A stretch of DNA of 64,000 nt from Bacillota bacterium (GTDB lineage: Bacteria; Bacillota; Clostridia; Acetivibrionales; DSM-1351): assembly GCA_023460955.1 (NCBI GenBank), contig JAEWOH010000043.1, forward strand, positions 62,001 to 126,000, given 5' to 3'. The notes below the pieces were generated by a model. That model saw only the letters and a program-made list of their open reading frames with translations, had not been told where the DNA came from and did not search any database. Positions 37,011 to 46,168 of this stretch are shown here, piece by piece; the stretch's first letter is position 1; each line of letters opens with the position of its first letter. The position numbers and the translations under genes are program-made.

Positions 37011-40000
37011 GTCGCTCCTCACGTAGGAGCGTGGATTGAAATATTACACGCTTGTAATCGTGCTTTTCAAACTCAGGGTCGCTCCTCACGTAGGAGCGTG
37101 GATTGAAATTTTGCGTCAACCGGGCCGTTACCGTCAGTAAATACGTCGCTCCTCACGTAGGAGCGTGGATTGAAATTATCTCAAAATGCTTGTTGAATCA
37201 GTGGACCACGGTCGCTCCTCACGTAGGAGCGTGGATTGAAATTGCCCAATGTGTGGAAGGAGGCTAAGCCATGAGGTCGCTCCTCACGTAGGAGCGTGGA
37301 TTGAAATGCCAAATCCTTATTATGTAAAAGAATATGAATCTGTCGCTCCTCACGTAGGAGCGTGGATTGAAATTTTATATGTAAGCACCAAATATATCTG
37401 CCCCAAAGTCGCTCCTCACGTAGGAGCGTGGATTGAAATAATCGACATACTTATTGGCAGAATAGAAATAAGAGTCGCTCCTCACGTAGGAGCGTGGATT
37501 GAAATAAAATACTTTTTGATTGTAAGTGGACACTCCGCAGTCGCTCCTCACGTAGGAGCGTGGATTGAAATAATTTCAAAAGTACATAGGGTCATCTAAT
37601 TGAATGTCGCTCCTCACGTAGGAGCGTGGATTGAAATTAAAGATACAAAAAATAAAAATGGTTTATCTCCGTCGCTCCTCACGTAGGAGCGTGGATTGAA
37701 ATTCCTAATTATAAACTTTTATATCCATCAATAGTTAGTCGCTCCTCACGTAGGAGCGTGGATTGAAATCCGCCGGAACGGATCACGTCCGCTGCAGCTG
37801 AAAAGTCGCTCCTCACGTAGGAGCGTGGATTGAAATATTAGGAGACAACTTACTAAATGCATTGTCTTGGTCGCTCCTCACGTAGGAGCGTGGATTGAAA
37901 TTAATATCGGCATCACTGTCAGTTGATACATTGATAGTCGCTCCTCACGTAGGAGCGTGGATTGAAATCTTTTTGTGTCATTTCTTGACCTCCTGTGAAA
38001 AAGTCGCTCCTCACGTAGGAGCGTGGATTGAAATCCTTCAAGGTAGCAAACTTTGTTTGCTTTAAAGGTCGCTCCTCACGTAGGAGCGTGGATTGAAATA
38101 AACCGTGTACCTGATATCTTTGTCATATTATGTCGCTCCTCACGTAGGAGCGTGGATTGAAATTCAAAATTAAAGAACTTAAAACTTGACACTTTAAGTC
38201 GCTCCTCACGTAGGAGCGTGGATTGAAATATCAAAAGGAATGCCCAAAGTCACTTATCAAACAGTCGCTCCTCACGTAGGAGCGTGGATTGAAATTAAAT
38301 GCTAGGGCTAAGGTGCATCTTTGGAATTAGTCGCTCCTCACGTAGGAGCGTGGATTGAAATTCGCCGATTATTTCTCCGGTTTCTTTATCGGTAAGTCGC
38401 TCCTCACGTAGGAGCGTGGATTGAAATCCAATCAATGCCGTCTAGTAATATGGAAAAGTTTGTCGCTCCTCACGTAGGAGCGTGGATTGAAATAATGCAG
38501 ATTGCGGAAGTCACAGGGAAATTACACCGTCGCTCCTCACGTAGGAGCGTGGATTGAAATAGTATATTTTTATCGTACCAAAACTCTGATACCTGTCGCT
38601 CCTCACGTAGGAGCGTGGATTGAAATTAAATTCAGCAGGAATATGGAAACTAAATATACCGTCGCTCCTCACGTAGGAGCGTGGATTGAAATAGGACATA
38701 CATAAAAAACTTGGGTTGGAGATTAGTCGCTCCTCACGTAGGAGCGTGGATTGAAATAGCAATCTTGATAACGTGGTTAGTGTCATGGAAGAGTCGCTCC
38801 TCACGTAGGAGCGTGGATTGAAATAAAAAGGGACAGCAAATTGCTTTAACAGGAAGATGTCGCTCCTCACGTAGGAGCGTGGATTGAAATAACAGGGTTT
38901 CCGGTTCTTGATTATAAGCTTGGGTCGCTCCTCACGTAGGAGCGTGGATTGAAATTAAAAGTCCTATTGAATAAAGTAATATAAAAAATGGTCGCTCCTC
39001 ACGTAGGAGCGTGGATTGAAATAATTTTCCTCCCATCAATTTAACTATACTCATAATGTCGCTCCTCACGTAGGAGCGTGGATTGAAATAATTAATATAA
39101 ATATTAATGTAAAAAGTTTTGAGGTCGCTCCTCACGTAGGAGCGTGGATTGAAATAGTAACAGTAAATGTTATCTATGAGATAGCCAAAGTCGCTCCTCA
39201 CGTAGGAGCGTGGATTGAAATTATCCGGGTACCCAAGTGAATTATACGATAGGGTCGCTCCTCACGTAGGAGCGTGGATTGAAATTTGTAGGTAAAAAAC
39301 TCTGCTCCACACTTTTCCCGTCGCTCCTCACGTAGGAGCGTGGATTGAAATACCAATCTGGTGAATCAGTTTTTCAGTATCTATAAGTCGCTCCTCACGT
39401 AGGAGCGTGGATTGAAATAACCAATTGCCATGATGCCATACAGCGGCGGTGGCGTCGCTCCTCACGTAGGAGCGTGGATTGAAATAGAAAGAACATTAAC
39501 GGCTCACTTGGAAGATATAAGTCGCTCCTCACGTAGGAGCGTGGATTGAAATGGAACATGAGGAAAACGTAAGAAGCATGAAAAGGTCGCTCCTCACGTA
39601 GGAGCGTGGATTGAAATCTTTTCTTTTTCTAGCTGTGACTTCATAATTAGTGTCGCTCCTCACGTAGGAGCGTGGATTGAAATTGTAACGGCTTTGGACG
39701 TTACTTGCGTTTTAATGTCGCTCCTCACGTAGGAGCGTGGATTGAAATAAAATGCTTAATTAATACATCTTTTTGATCGTTAGTCGCTCCTCACGTAGGA
39801 GCGTGGATTGAAATCAGCAACACCGACTGCAGAAGAAAAGCTTCGTGCGTCGCTCCTCACGTAGGAGCGTGGATTGAAATATTACAACAAAGAAGCTAGA
39901 AGGCCTATCAAACGTCGCTCCTCACGTAGGAGCGTGGATTGAAATCTCGTAATAGATCAATAACCTGTCTAAACTTTGGAGTCGCTCCTCACGTAGGAGC

Positions 40001-40403
40001 GTGGATTGAAATATTTACTGCTGAGGTTACGGCTGATTGAATGGCTGTCTCTCCTCACGTAGGAGCGTGGATTGAAATAGTTACCTGAACAGGTACACCA
40101 GGCACAATTGAGTCGCTCCTCACGTAGGAGCGTGGATTGAAATAAGTTCGGTCATACTACATCACCCAAGTATTTTGTCGCTCCTCACGTAGGAGCGTGG
40201 ATTGAAATACGTATGACAAGTGCTTGTCAGATAGCCGAACCAGTCGCTCCTCACGTAGGAGCGTGGATTGAAATCCATTGACCTCATAACAGTGTTTACG
40301 AAGGGATATGTCGCTCCTCATGTAGGAGCGTGGATTGAAATTGGGATAGGGAATACTGGGCGTGTACCAATGAAAAGTCGCTCCTCACGTAGGAGCGTGG
40401 ATT
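37011..40403 (+). CRISPR. Type I-C CRISPR array, 52 repeats, 51 spacers
   Basis: The 32-bp repeat starts GTCGCTCCTCACGTAGGAGC and ends GTGGATTGAAAT. It forms a 6-bp hairpin CGCTCC/GGAGCG with the 11-nt handle after it. Repeat starts recur every 64-67 bp, so spacers are 32-35 bp. I counted 51 full repeats and one truncated one. Repeats are identical except near the far end: the one at 40047 has GTCTCTCC, the one at 40310 has TCATGTAG, and the last (40377) stops after GTGGATT. Variation at that end and the cas2-side leader put transcription and new spacers on the plus strand and left end. Confidence 0.99.
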
Positions 40404-40425
40404 TTAAGGAGAAAGTAAACAGTTA
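40400..40425 (+). repeat. Right 26-bp direct repeat flanking the CRISPR-Cas module
   Basis: Identical to 28300-28325 (3' end of the U32 gene). It begins inside the last CRISPR repeat, replacing its GAAAT end; the join shares GATT. The following 140 bp to the next gene hold nothing I recognise. Confidence 0.85.
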
Positions 40426-40567
40426 CAAAACAATTTCAGATATTAATCAAAAGCTTTAATTAAGACTTTATTTCTGTTAAACTATTAGTAAACATAATCG
40501 ATTTATCATTTCTGCGTTAATTAATTTGATATCTGATAATGTTATTTAAGCTTATGGGAGGTCTTGA

Positions 40568-41677
40568 TTGAGAAAAAATATGTTGAATCTGGATTATATA
40601 ATAAATGCGGACAATTATAGAAATATCCAGGACTCCATAGCTAATGCTACAGACATGGCTATTATAACTGTTGACTATAAAGGAAAGCCTATTACTCATC
40701 ACAGTAAGTGTACAAGCTTATGTGAATGTATACGCTCCCATTCAAACCTTTCTCAGCTTTGTGAAAAGTGCGATTCAAGAGGAGGCCTTGAGGCAGCAAG
40801 ACTAAACCAGCCATACATTTATCTGTGTCATATGGGTATAGTTGATTTTGCAATTCCTTTATCAGTTGATGGACAGTACCTTGGTGCCGTTATGGGTGGA
40901 CAGGTGCGTTTGGAAAATGACTGGGAGATGGAGTCTCTGGAGAAAATCACCAGCCAGCAAACAAGCATCCTTAATTATGTAAATTCAAATGAGCTGGAAG
41001 AGTTGTATAAAAGCCTCCCTGTAATGAAGCTTGAGAAGATACGAGCCAATGCAACCATGATATATAATATATGTAACTATATTGTGGGAGAGGCACTGCT
41101 GAAAATAAATCTAAGTGATGGAAATATGCCTAATGAAACTCTTCATAGTAAAAATGAAAAAGATTCGGAAGCAAGAAATTTAGTAGAAAAGAAATATTAT
41201 AGCGGAATTAACAGTCCTATTGATACAAAAGGGAATGGTTTTCCAGATAATCAAGAAGCCACCACCATATCACAGGGGGGTTCAAAAACAGCTAATGTTT
41301 TCACTCAAAGCACTCAAAGAAGTCAAAGCAGTCACGAAAGTATAATACTTAAACCTGCTCTCGATTATATAAAAAAGAATTATGCAAGAAATATCAGTTT
41401 GAATAATATGGCAAGCCTGTGTAATATCAGTACCAGTTATTTCAGTAAGCTATTCAGAAGATTCATAGGTGAAAATTTCTCGAATTATATCAATAAACTC
41501 AGAATTGAAAAGGCTGCTGAGCTTCTGGCGGAAACAGATATACCAATCACAAATATTGCACTTGATTTAGGCTATGAAGATAGTGGCTATTTTATTAAGG
41601 TGTTTAAAAAAATCAAAGGAGTTACTCCTTCTGCACATAGACACGAGGCATTTATAAAAACATATACAAAAAAATAG
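40568..41677 (+). CDS. AraC-family regulator with PocR sensory domain
   Basis: Likely activator of the gldA-dhaKL operon downstream. The N-terminal PocR domain (about 12-170) has the cysteine set CTSLCEC, LCEKC and a later LCHMG, typical of PocR ligand-binding domains that sense small polyols such as 1,3-propanediol. A variable linker follows, then two AraC helix-turn-helix motifs (about 270-365, ISLNNMASLCNISTSYFSKL and IALDLGYEDSGYF). The start is TTG 40568 after GGGAGG; ATG 40580 is an alternative. It lies 170 bp before gldA with 13-bp iterons between. Confidence 0.88.
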   Translation: MRKNMLNLDYIINADNYRNIQDSIANATDMAIITVDYKGKPITHHSKCTSLCECIRSHSNLSQLCEKCDSRGGLEAARLNQPYIYLCHMGIVDFAIPLSVDGQYLGAVMGGQVRLENDWEMESLEKITSQQTSILNYVNSNELEELYKSLPVMKLEKIRANATMIYNICNYIVGEALLKINLSDGNMPNETLHSKNEKDSEARNLVEKKYYSGINSPIDTKGNGFPDNQEATTISQGGSKTANVFTQSTQRSQSSHESIILKPALDYIKKNYARNISLNNMASLCNISTSYFSKLFRRFIGENFSNYINKLRIEKAAELLAETDIPITNIALDLGYEDSGYFIKVFKKIKGVTPSAHRHEAFIKTYTKK

Positions 41678-41701
41678 TGCGGAATTTTACTGTTTTTGCG
41701 C

Positions 41702-41785
41702 AATATTACTATTGAATATTACTATTGAATATTACTAAAGAATTGCTTTAATGTTCAAGTTTCAAAGACACTCCTAATTTATAAT
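41702..41785 (+). promoter_or_regulatory. 13-bp iterons and -10 upstream of gldA
   Basis: AATATTACTATTG occurs twice in tandem (41702-41714, 41715-41727), then AATATTACTAAAG (41728-41740). TATAAT lies at 41780-41785 with no good -35, as in activator-dependent promoters. The placement suits AraC/PocR binding. Confidence 0.5.
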
Positions 41786-41846
41786 AAAAATGAAATGAGT
41801 TATTAAAATTTCAATTTTATTAATAAATAAAAAGGAGTGTTTTTTT

Positions 41847-42929
41847 ATGAAAAAAGTAATGATTTCGCCATCCAAATATATACAGGGGGAAAATGAACTG
41901 TATAACCTTGGTGCATACGTAAAAGAATTCTCAGACAAAGCGTTACTGGTAGCTTCAAAAGTTGACCAGGAAAGAGTACAGAATTATCTTGACAAGGCAC
42001 TTGAAAGCAACCCATTTACTCTTGTATGTGGAGAATTTAAAGAGGAATGCACAAAAAATGAAGTAGCAAGAATGAAAAAGCTTGCTGAAGACAACGATTG
42101 CGGTGTAATTATTGGTCTTGGTGGCGGAAAGTCACTGGATACAGCTAAAGCAGCATCCTTCCTTTCAAAGAAACCGGTCATTATCGTTCCAACAATTGCT
42201 TCAACAGATGCTCCTACAAGCAAGCTGGCTATAATATATACTGAAAAAGGTGAATTTGAAGAATATTTCCATCTTCACAAAAATCCTGATCTTGTTCTGG
42301 TTGATACTGGAATTATCTCAAAAGCACCTGCAAGATTCCTGATCGCTGGTATGGGAGATGCACTTTCCACTTATTTTGAAGCGAGATCCTGTATAAGATC
42401 CGGAGCAAATAACATGCCGGGCGGGAAGAGTACTAAAGCAGCATATGCTTTGGCAACTCTCTGCTTTGAAACGTTGATGGAGGAATCCATAAAGGCAAAG
42501 GCGGCATGTGAAATGAAGGTTGTTACTCCTGCTCTTGAAAACATAGTAGAGGCAAATATCCTATTAAGCGGTCTTGGTTTTGAAAGCAGCGGACTTGCGG
42601 CTGCACATGCAATTCATAATGGTCTTACAGTACTTGATGAAACTCATCATTTTATGCACGGTGAAAAGGTTTCCTTCGGTACTATAGTTCATTTAGTACT
42701 TGAAAATGCAGATCAGGACGAACTTGATCAGGTAATAGGCTATTGCAAATCAGTAGGACTTCCAACCTGTCTTAAGGATCTCGGTATCGTTGATGTAACC
42801 GAAGAAAAAATTATGGCAGTAGCACAAGCTGCTACAGCACCAGGAGAAACTATTCATAATATGCCATTCCCTGTGACTGCAAGAGATGTTTATTCAGCTA
42901 TTCTGACAGCCGACAAGCTTGGTCAATAG
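41847..42929 (+). CDS. gldA: Glycerol dehydrogenase
   Basis: NAD-dependent oxidation of glycerol to dihydroxyacetone, or the reverse. The 360-residue protein is an iron/zinc-type dehydrogenase: nucleotide site GLGGGKSLDTAKAA (about 92-105), and metal ligands in MGDALSTYFEA (D), GLAAAHAIHNGL (H) and HHFMHGEKVSFG (H). AGGAG precedes the ATG. First gene of gldA-dhaK-dhaL, which joins dihydroxyacetone formation and phosphorylation. FSA-type aldolases, one of which is encoded downstream, also release dihydroxyacetone. Confidence 0.93.
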   Translation: MKKVMISPSKYIQGENELYNLGAYVKEFSDKALLVASKVDQERVQNYLDKALESNPFTLVCGEFKEECTKNEVARMKKLAEDNDCGVIIGLGGGKSLDTAKAASFLSKKPVIIVPTIASTDAPTSKLAIIYTEKGEFEEYFHLHKNPDLVLVDTGIISKAPARFLIAGMGDALSTYFEARSCIRSGANNMPGGKSTKAAYALATLCFETLMEESIKAKAACEMKVVTPALENIVEANILLSGLGFESSGLAAAHAIHNGLTVLDETHHFMHGEKVSFGTIVHLVLENADQDELDQVIGYCKSVGLPTCLKDLGIVDVTEEKIMAVAQAATAPGETIHNMPFPVTARDVYSAILTADKLGQ

Positions 42930-43004
42930 AGGAAACACTCAAACTATTGTTGTGTTAACACTTTATTACTTTAGTGTCGCTTAATGCGGCAGAATGGAGA
43001 TTCA

Positions 43005-43997
43005 ATGAAAAAAATTATTAATAAGGTTGAAGACGTTGTTATAGAAATGTGTGAAGGTATTATTAAAGCACACCCTGAACAACTAGCCTTCAATAAAAAG
43101 TACAAAATAATCAGAAGAAAAGAACTCAATAAAAACAAGGTTACTTTGATAAGCGGTGGTGGAAGTGGACATGAGCCTGCACACGCAGGTTTTGTTGGAA
43201 AGGGAATGCTTGATGCGGCAGTTTGCGGAGATGTATTTGCATCACCGTCAACAATTCAGGTATATAATTCATTAGTTGAAACACAATCCGACAAAGGCAC
43301 ACTTCTGATAATAAAGAATTATTCCGGTGACTGCATGAATTTTGATGCTGCTGCAGAAATGGCAGAAGATGATGATATAGTAGTTGAAAAAGTATATGTA
43401 AATGATGATGTTGCGGTTAAGGACAGCTTGTATACTGTCGGAAGAAGAGGCGTTGCAGGCACAGTATTTGTTCACAAGCTTGCCGGAGCTGCTGCAGAAC
43501 AAGGCCTTGAGCTGAGTCAGGTAAAGGCAGTTGCACAAAAAGCAATAGACAATGTTCGTTCCATAGGTTTTGCACTCACATCCTGTACAGTTCCTGCCAA
43601 GGGCTCGCCTACATTCAGTTTGGCTGAGGATGAAATAGAGTTCGGTGTGGGAATACACGGTGAACCGGGAATCGCAAGAGAAAAGCTGGCTACTGCAGCA
43701 GAATTGGCAGATAGGATGGTTGATCTGATAGTTAAGGATCTTCCTTTCAATCAGGGTGATGAAGTTGCATTGCTTGTTAACGGTCTTGGGGGCACACCAT
43801 TACAGGAGCTTTATCTCTTAAACAATAATGTAGCAGATGCTCTGGAAAACAGAGGAATTAAAATTTACAGAACATTTGTGGGAAATTACATGACTGCTAT
43901 AGACATGGCAGGAGCATCCATATCCATGCTGAGGCTGGATGATGAGCTAAAGGGCTATCTAGATGCATCTTCAGAGGCTCCTGCTCTTAAAATCTAA
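43005..43997 (+). CDS. dhaK: Dihydroxyacetone kinase subunit DhaK
   Basis: Binds dihydroxyacetone covalently through a histidine and presents it for phosphorylation. ATG 43005 follows GGAG; the earlier in-frame ATG 42984 would bury it. The 330 residues include SGGGSGHEPAHAGFVG (about 50-65) and FGVGIHGEPG (about 209-218), whose histidine is the hemiaminal residue of the family. Followed 20 bp later by dhaL. Confidence 0.95.
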   Translation: MKKIINKVEDVVIEMCEGIIKAHPEQLAFNKKYKIIRRKELNKNKVTLISGGGSGHEPAHAGFVGKGMLDAAVCGDVFASPSTIQVYNSLVETQSDKGTLLIIKNYSGDCMNFDAAAEMAEDDDIVVEKVYVNDDVAVKDSLYTVGRRGVAGTVFVHKLAGAAAEQGLELSQVKAVAQKAIDNVRSIGFALTSCTVPAKGSPTFSLAEDEIEFGVGIHGEPGIAREKLATAAELADRMVDLIVKDLPFNQGDEVALLVNGLGGTPLQELYLLNNNVADALENRGIKIYRTFVGNYMTAIDMAGASISMLRLDDELKGYLDASSEAPALKI

Positions 43998-44017
43998 TTG
44001 TGAAAGGAAATCTAGTT

Positions 44018-44647
44018 ATGTTAACAACAAAAAAAGTTTCAGAACTTGTTATGCATATGGCTGATGTTATCATAAGAAACGAGGTTTATTTCTGTGAACT
44101 TGATTCAGTTGCAGGAGACGGTGACTTTGGAATGTCTGTAGCAAAAGGCTTCAGACAGTTAAAGCAGGATTGGAACGACATTCCTCAGGATGACATTGGA
44201 GCCTTCCTTAAGGGCTGCGGAATGATAATAACCGAGTACTGTGGCGGCGCATCGGGACCTATATGGGGTTCTGCTTTCAGAAGTGCTGCAAAATATGCTG
44301 CCGGAAAAACAGAAATTAACCTTTCTGAGTTAGCTGCCCTCATGCAAAGCGGAGTAGAGGGTATACAGAAGAGAGGCGGCGCAAAATTAGGGGACAAAAC
44401 ACTGCTTGATGCACTTATACCTGCAGTTGATGCTCTGAATAATGGTGCAGCTGGAAATGAGGATATGCTAACAGCTATGAAAAAGGCAGCTGAAGCTGCT
44501 GTGGCAGGAGCAGAAAAAACAAAGACTATGGTTGCTACAAGGGGTAGAGCCAGCTATGTTGGAGAAAGAAGTGTGAATTATCCCGATGCCGGTGCAGTGG
44601 CAATTGGAGTTATATTTACAGAAATAACAAAAGAGCTGGAACTGTAG
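44018..44647 (+). CDS. dhaL: Dihydroxyacetone kinase subunit DhaL
   Basis: ADP-binding subunit. ATG 44018 is used, after GAAAGGAA; GTG 44000 overlaps that site. The 209-residue protein has the Mg-ADP aspartates in AGDGDFGMSVAKG, then GGASGPIWG and GDKTLLDALIPA. In PTS-dependent enzymes DhaL-ADP is recharged by DhaM. No dhaM is in the window, so DhaM is encoded elsewhere, or the pair acts on another keto-sugar. Confidence 0.94.
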   Translation: MLTTKKVSELVMHMADVIIRNEVYFCELDSVAGDGDFGMSVAKGFRQLKQDWNDIPQDDIGAFLKGCGMIITEYCGGASGPIWGSAFRSAAKYAAGKTEINLSELAALMQSGVEGIQKRGGAKLGDKTLLDALIPAVDALNNGAAGNEDMLTAMKKAAEAAVAGAEKTKTMVATRGRASYVGERSVNYPDAGAVAIGVIFTEITKELEL

Positions 44648-44754
44648 TCAGAAAAGGAATATTAACCAATGTCTGTCCATGTGGTTCAATAAATTAAGCC
44701 AATGAAGTAAAAACCATATAAACAAATCAAAACCCAATTAATCAAATTTAAACC

Positions 44755-44807
44755 CAATTGTAAAAAGACTTGAGAAAGCTAACCTTTCTCAAGTCTTTTT
44801 ACAATTG
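44755..44807 (+). terminator. Strong terminator after dhaL
   Basis: A 24-bp perfect stem (44755-44778 with 44784-44807) and 5-nt loop. The inner GACTTGAGAAAG/CTTTCTCAAGTC followed by TTTTTA acts as the intrinsic terminator and separates the two operons. Confidence 0.88.
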
Positions 44808-44847
44808 AAAAGTTCTTAAGTAATTAATTAAAAGTTTTAAAAAAATA

Positions 44848-44877
44848 TTGACATAATGTTATGTAATGCAATATAAT
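44848..44877 (+). promoter_or_regulatory. Promoter with internal palindrome, sulfosugar operon
   Basis: Consensus TTGACA (44848-44853), 18-bp spacer, TATAAT (44872-44877). A perfect palindrome ACATAA-TG-TTATGT (44851-44864) overlaps the -35 and spacer, where a repressor would block RNA polymerase. The leader to the ATG is about 120 nt; nothing else is seen in the 44648-45003 gap. Confidence 0.7.
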
Positions 44878-45003
44878 TTATACATAAAGAGCGAAAAATA
44901 TGTTGAAAATCAGATGTTTTTGCTCAAATTACACAAATTGAGTTAAAGAGATTAATTAAATATCACCTTGATTAATATTATCTCTTCGAAAGGGGACGTT
45001 GAA

Positions 45004-46125
45004 ATGGAAAATCAGTTTGAGTTTTTTATGCCCACAAAAGTTTGTTTTGAGGCTGGGATATCAAAAAAGGTTGATAAGTATATAAAGGGAGAGAAAATTC
45101 TTATTATCTCCGATCCATTTTTATACCATTCGGGGGTTGCAAAGCAAATTGGAGACAGTATGAGCGGCAAAGAAGTAGCTTACTTTTTTGATGTGGAGCC
45201 CAATCCATCGTGTGAAAGTGTCGATAAGGCTGCAGAACTGGCACGTGAGATTAAAGCGGATTGTGTTATCGGTCTTGGTGGAGGAAGCGCACTTGACATA
45301 TCCAAGATAGTAGCCTGTCTGGTTACAAATGAAGGCAGTATTTACGACTACTACAGCGGCGGAACAAGAACACTGTCCAAAAGAACTACGACTTTGGTAT
45401 GTATACCCACAACAGCCGGTACCGGCAGTGAAGTTACCAATGTGGGTGTATTTACAAATAAAAAGGCAGGAATCAAAATGCCAATGGTTAACATGGAGTT
45501 CTGGCCTGACTATTCAATAATTGACAGCGAGCTTACATATACTCTGCCGGCACCTGTAACAGCTTCGACGGGTATGGATGCTTTCTGTCACGCAATTGAA
45601 GCATATTGGAACAAAGCTTCGCAGCCCATCTGTGACATGCTTGCAATGGGAGCAATGAAGCTGATACTTGAAAATATAAAAACAGCGTATGACGAACCCT
45701 CCAACAAAGATGCCAGAGCAGCAATGATAAAGGCAAGTCTCATAGCCGGAATAGCTTTTAGTCAGACCAGAACCACCGGAATTCACGCTTTGAGTTTTCC
45801 GCTGACAACAGAATTTGGTGCAAATCATGGTACTGCTTGTTCAATTACTCTTCCTGCCTTTATAAAAATTAGCGGACAGCAGGCGGAAGCTAAAATGAAC
45901 ATTCTAGTTAAATATCTTGGTTACGAAAACATTAACGTTTTCTCAGAAAAAGTAGAAGAACTTATGAAGAGCATGCAGATGCCAGTACGGTTAAATCAGA
46001 TCGGCGTAAAGGAATCAGATCTGAAGCATATAACAGAAATTGGGTTGGGTGCTGCGATTATTCAATTGACACCGGCAGAAATGAATGAAGAAACAGTGTT
46101 TAATCTGTTGAAGTCAATCCTGTAA
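45004..46125 (+). CDS. Iron-containing alcohol dehydrogenase, probable sulfolactaldehyde reductase
   Basis: Group III Fe-ADH of 373 residues: NAD site GLGGGSALDISKIVA (about 83-97), TTAGTGSE, and metal ligands in GMDAFCHAIEAY (D and H) and GIHALSF..GANHG (two H). ATG 45004 follows GAAAGGGGA; a longer TTG form from 44968 lacks a ribosome site. It opens an operon with a split transketolase and an RpiB-like isomerase. In the described clostridial sulfo-transketolase pathway an Fe-ADH (SqwF) reduces 3-sulfolactaldehyde to dihydroxypropanesulfonate, the role I infer here. Confidence 0.85.
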   Translation: MENQFEFFMPTKVCFEAGISKKVDKYIKGEKILIISDPFLYHSGVAKQIGDSMSGKEVAYFFDVEPNPSCESVDKAAELAREIKADCVIGLGGGSALDISKIVACLVTNEGSIYDYYSGGTRTLSKRTTTLVCIPTTAGTGSEVTNVGVFTNKKAGIKMPMVNMEFWPDYSIIDSELTYTLPAPVTASTGMDAFCHAIEAYWNKASQPICDMLAMGAMKLILENIKTAYDEPSNKDARAAMIKASLIAGIAFSQTRTTGIHALSFPLTTEFGANHGTACSITLPAFIKISGQQAEAKMNILVKYLGYENINVFSEKVEELMKSMQMPVRLNQIGVKESDLKHITEIGLGAAIIQLTPAEMNEETVFNLLKSIL

Positions 46126-46168
46126 GGTCTAGCCTGGTTGTTATTAATATATGATTTCGGAGGGAAAT

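Noticed and set aside
37249..39201. Open frames in the array encoding repeated VAPHVGAWIEI or FNPRSYVRSD peptides
   Set aside because: They are translations of the CRISPR repeat read through spacers; the frame is set by repeat length, not by coding selection.
44984..45004. Longer N-terminus for the Fe-ADH, and similar longer frames for DhaK, DhaL, Cas2, Cas5c, Cas8c, the transketolase N-half, the two transaldolases and the MalF-type permease
   Set aside because: In each case a Shine-Dalgarno sequence lies inside the extension and directly before a later start that matches the family N-terminus.
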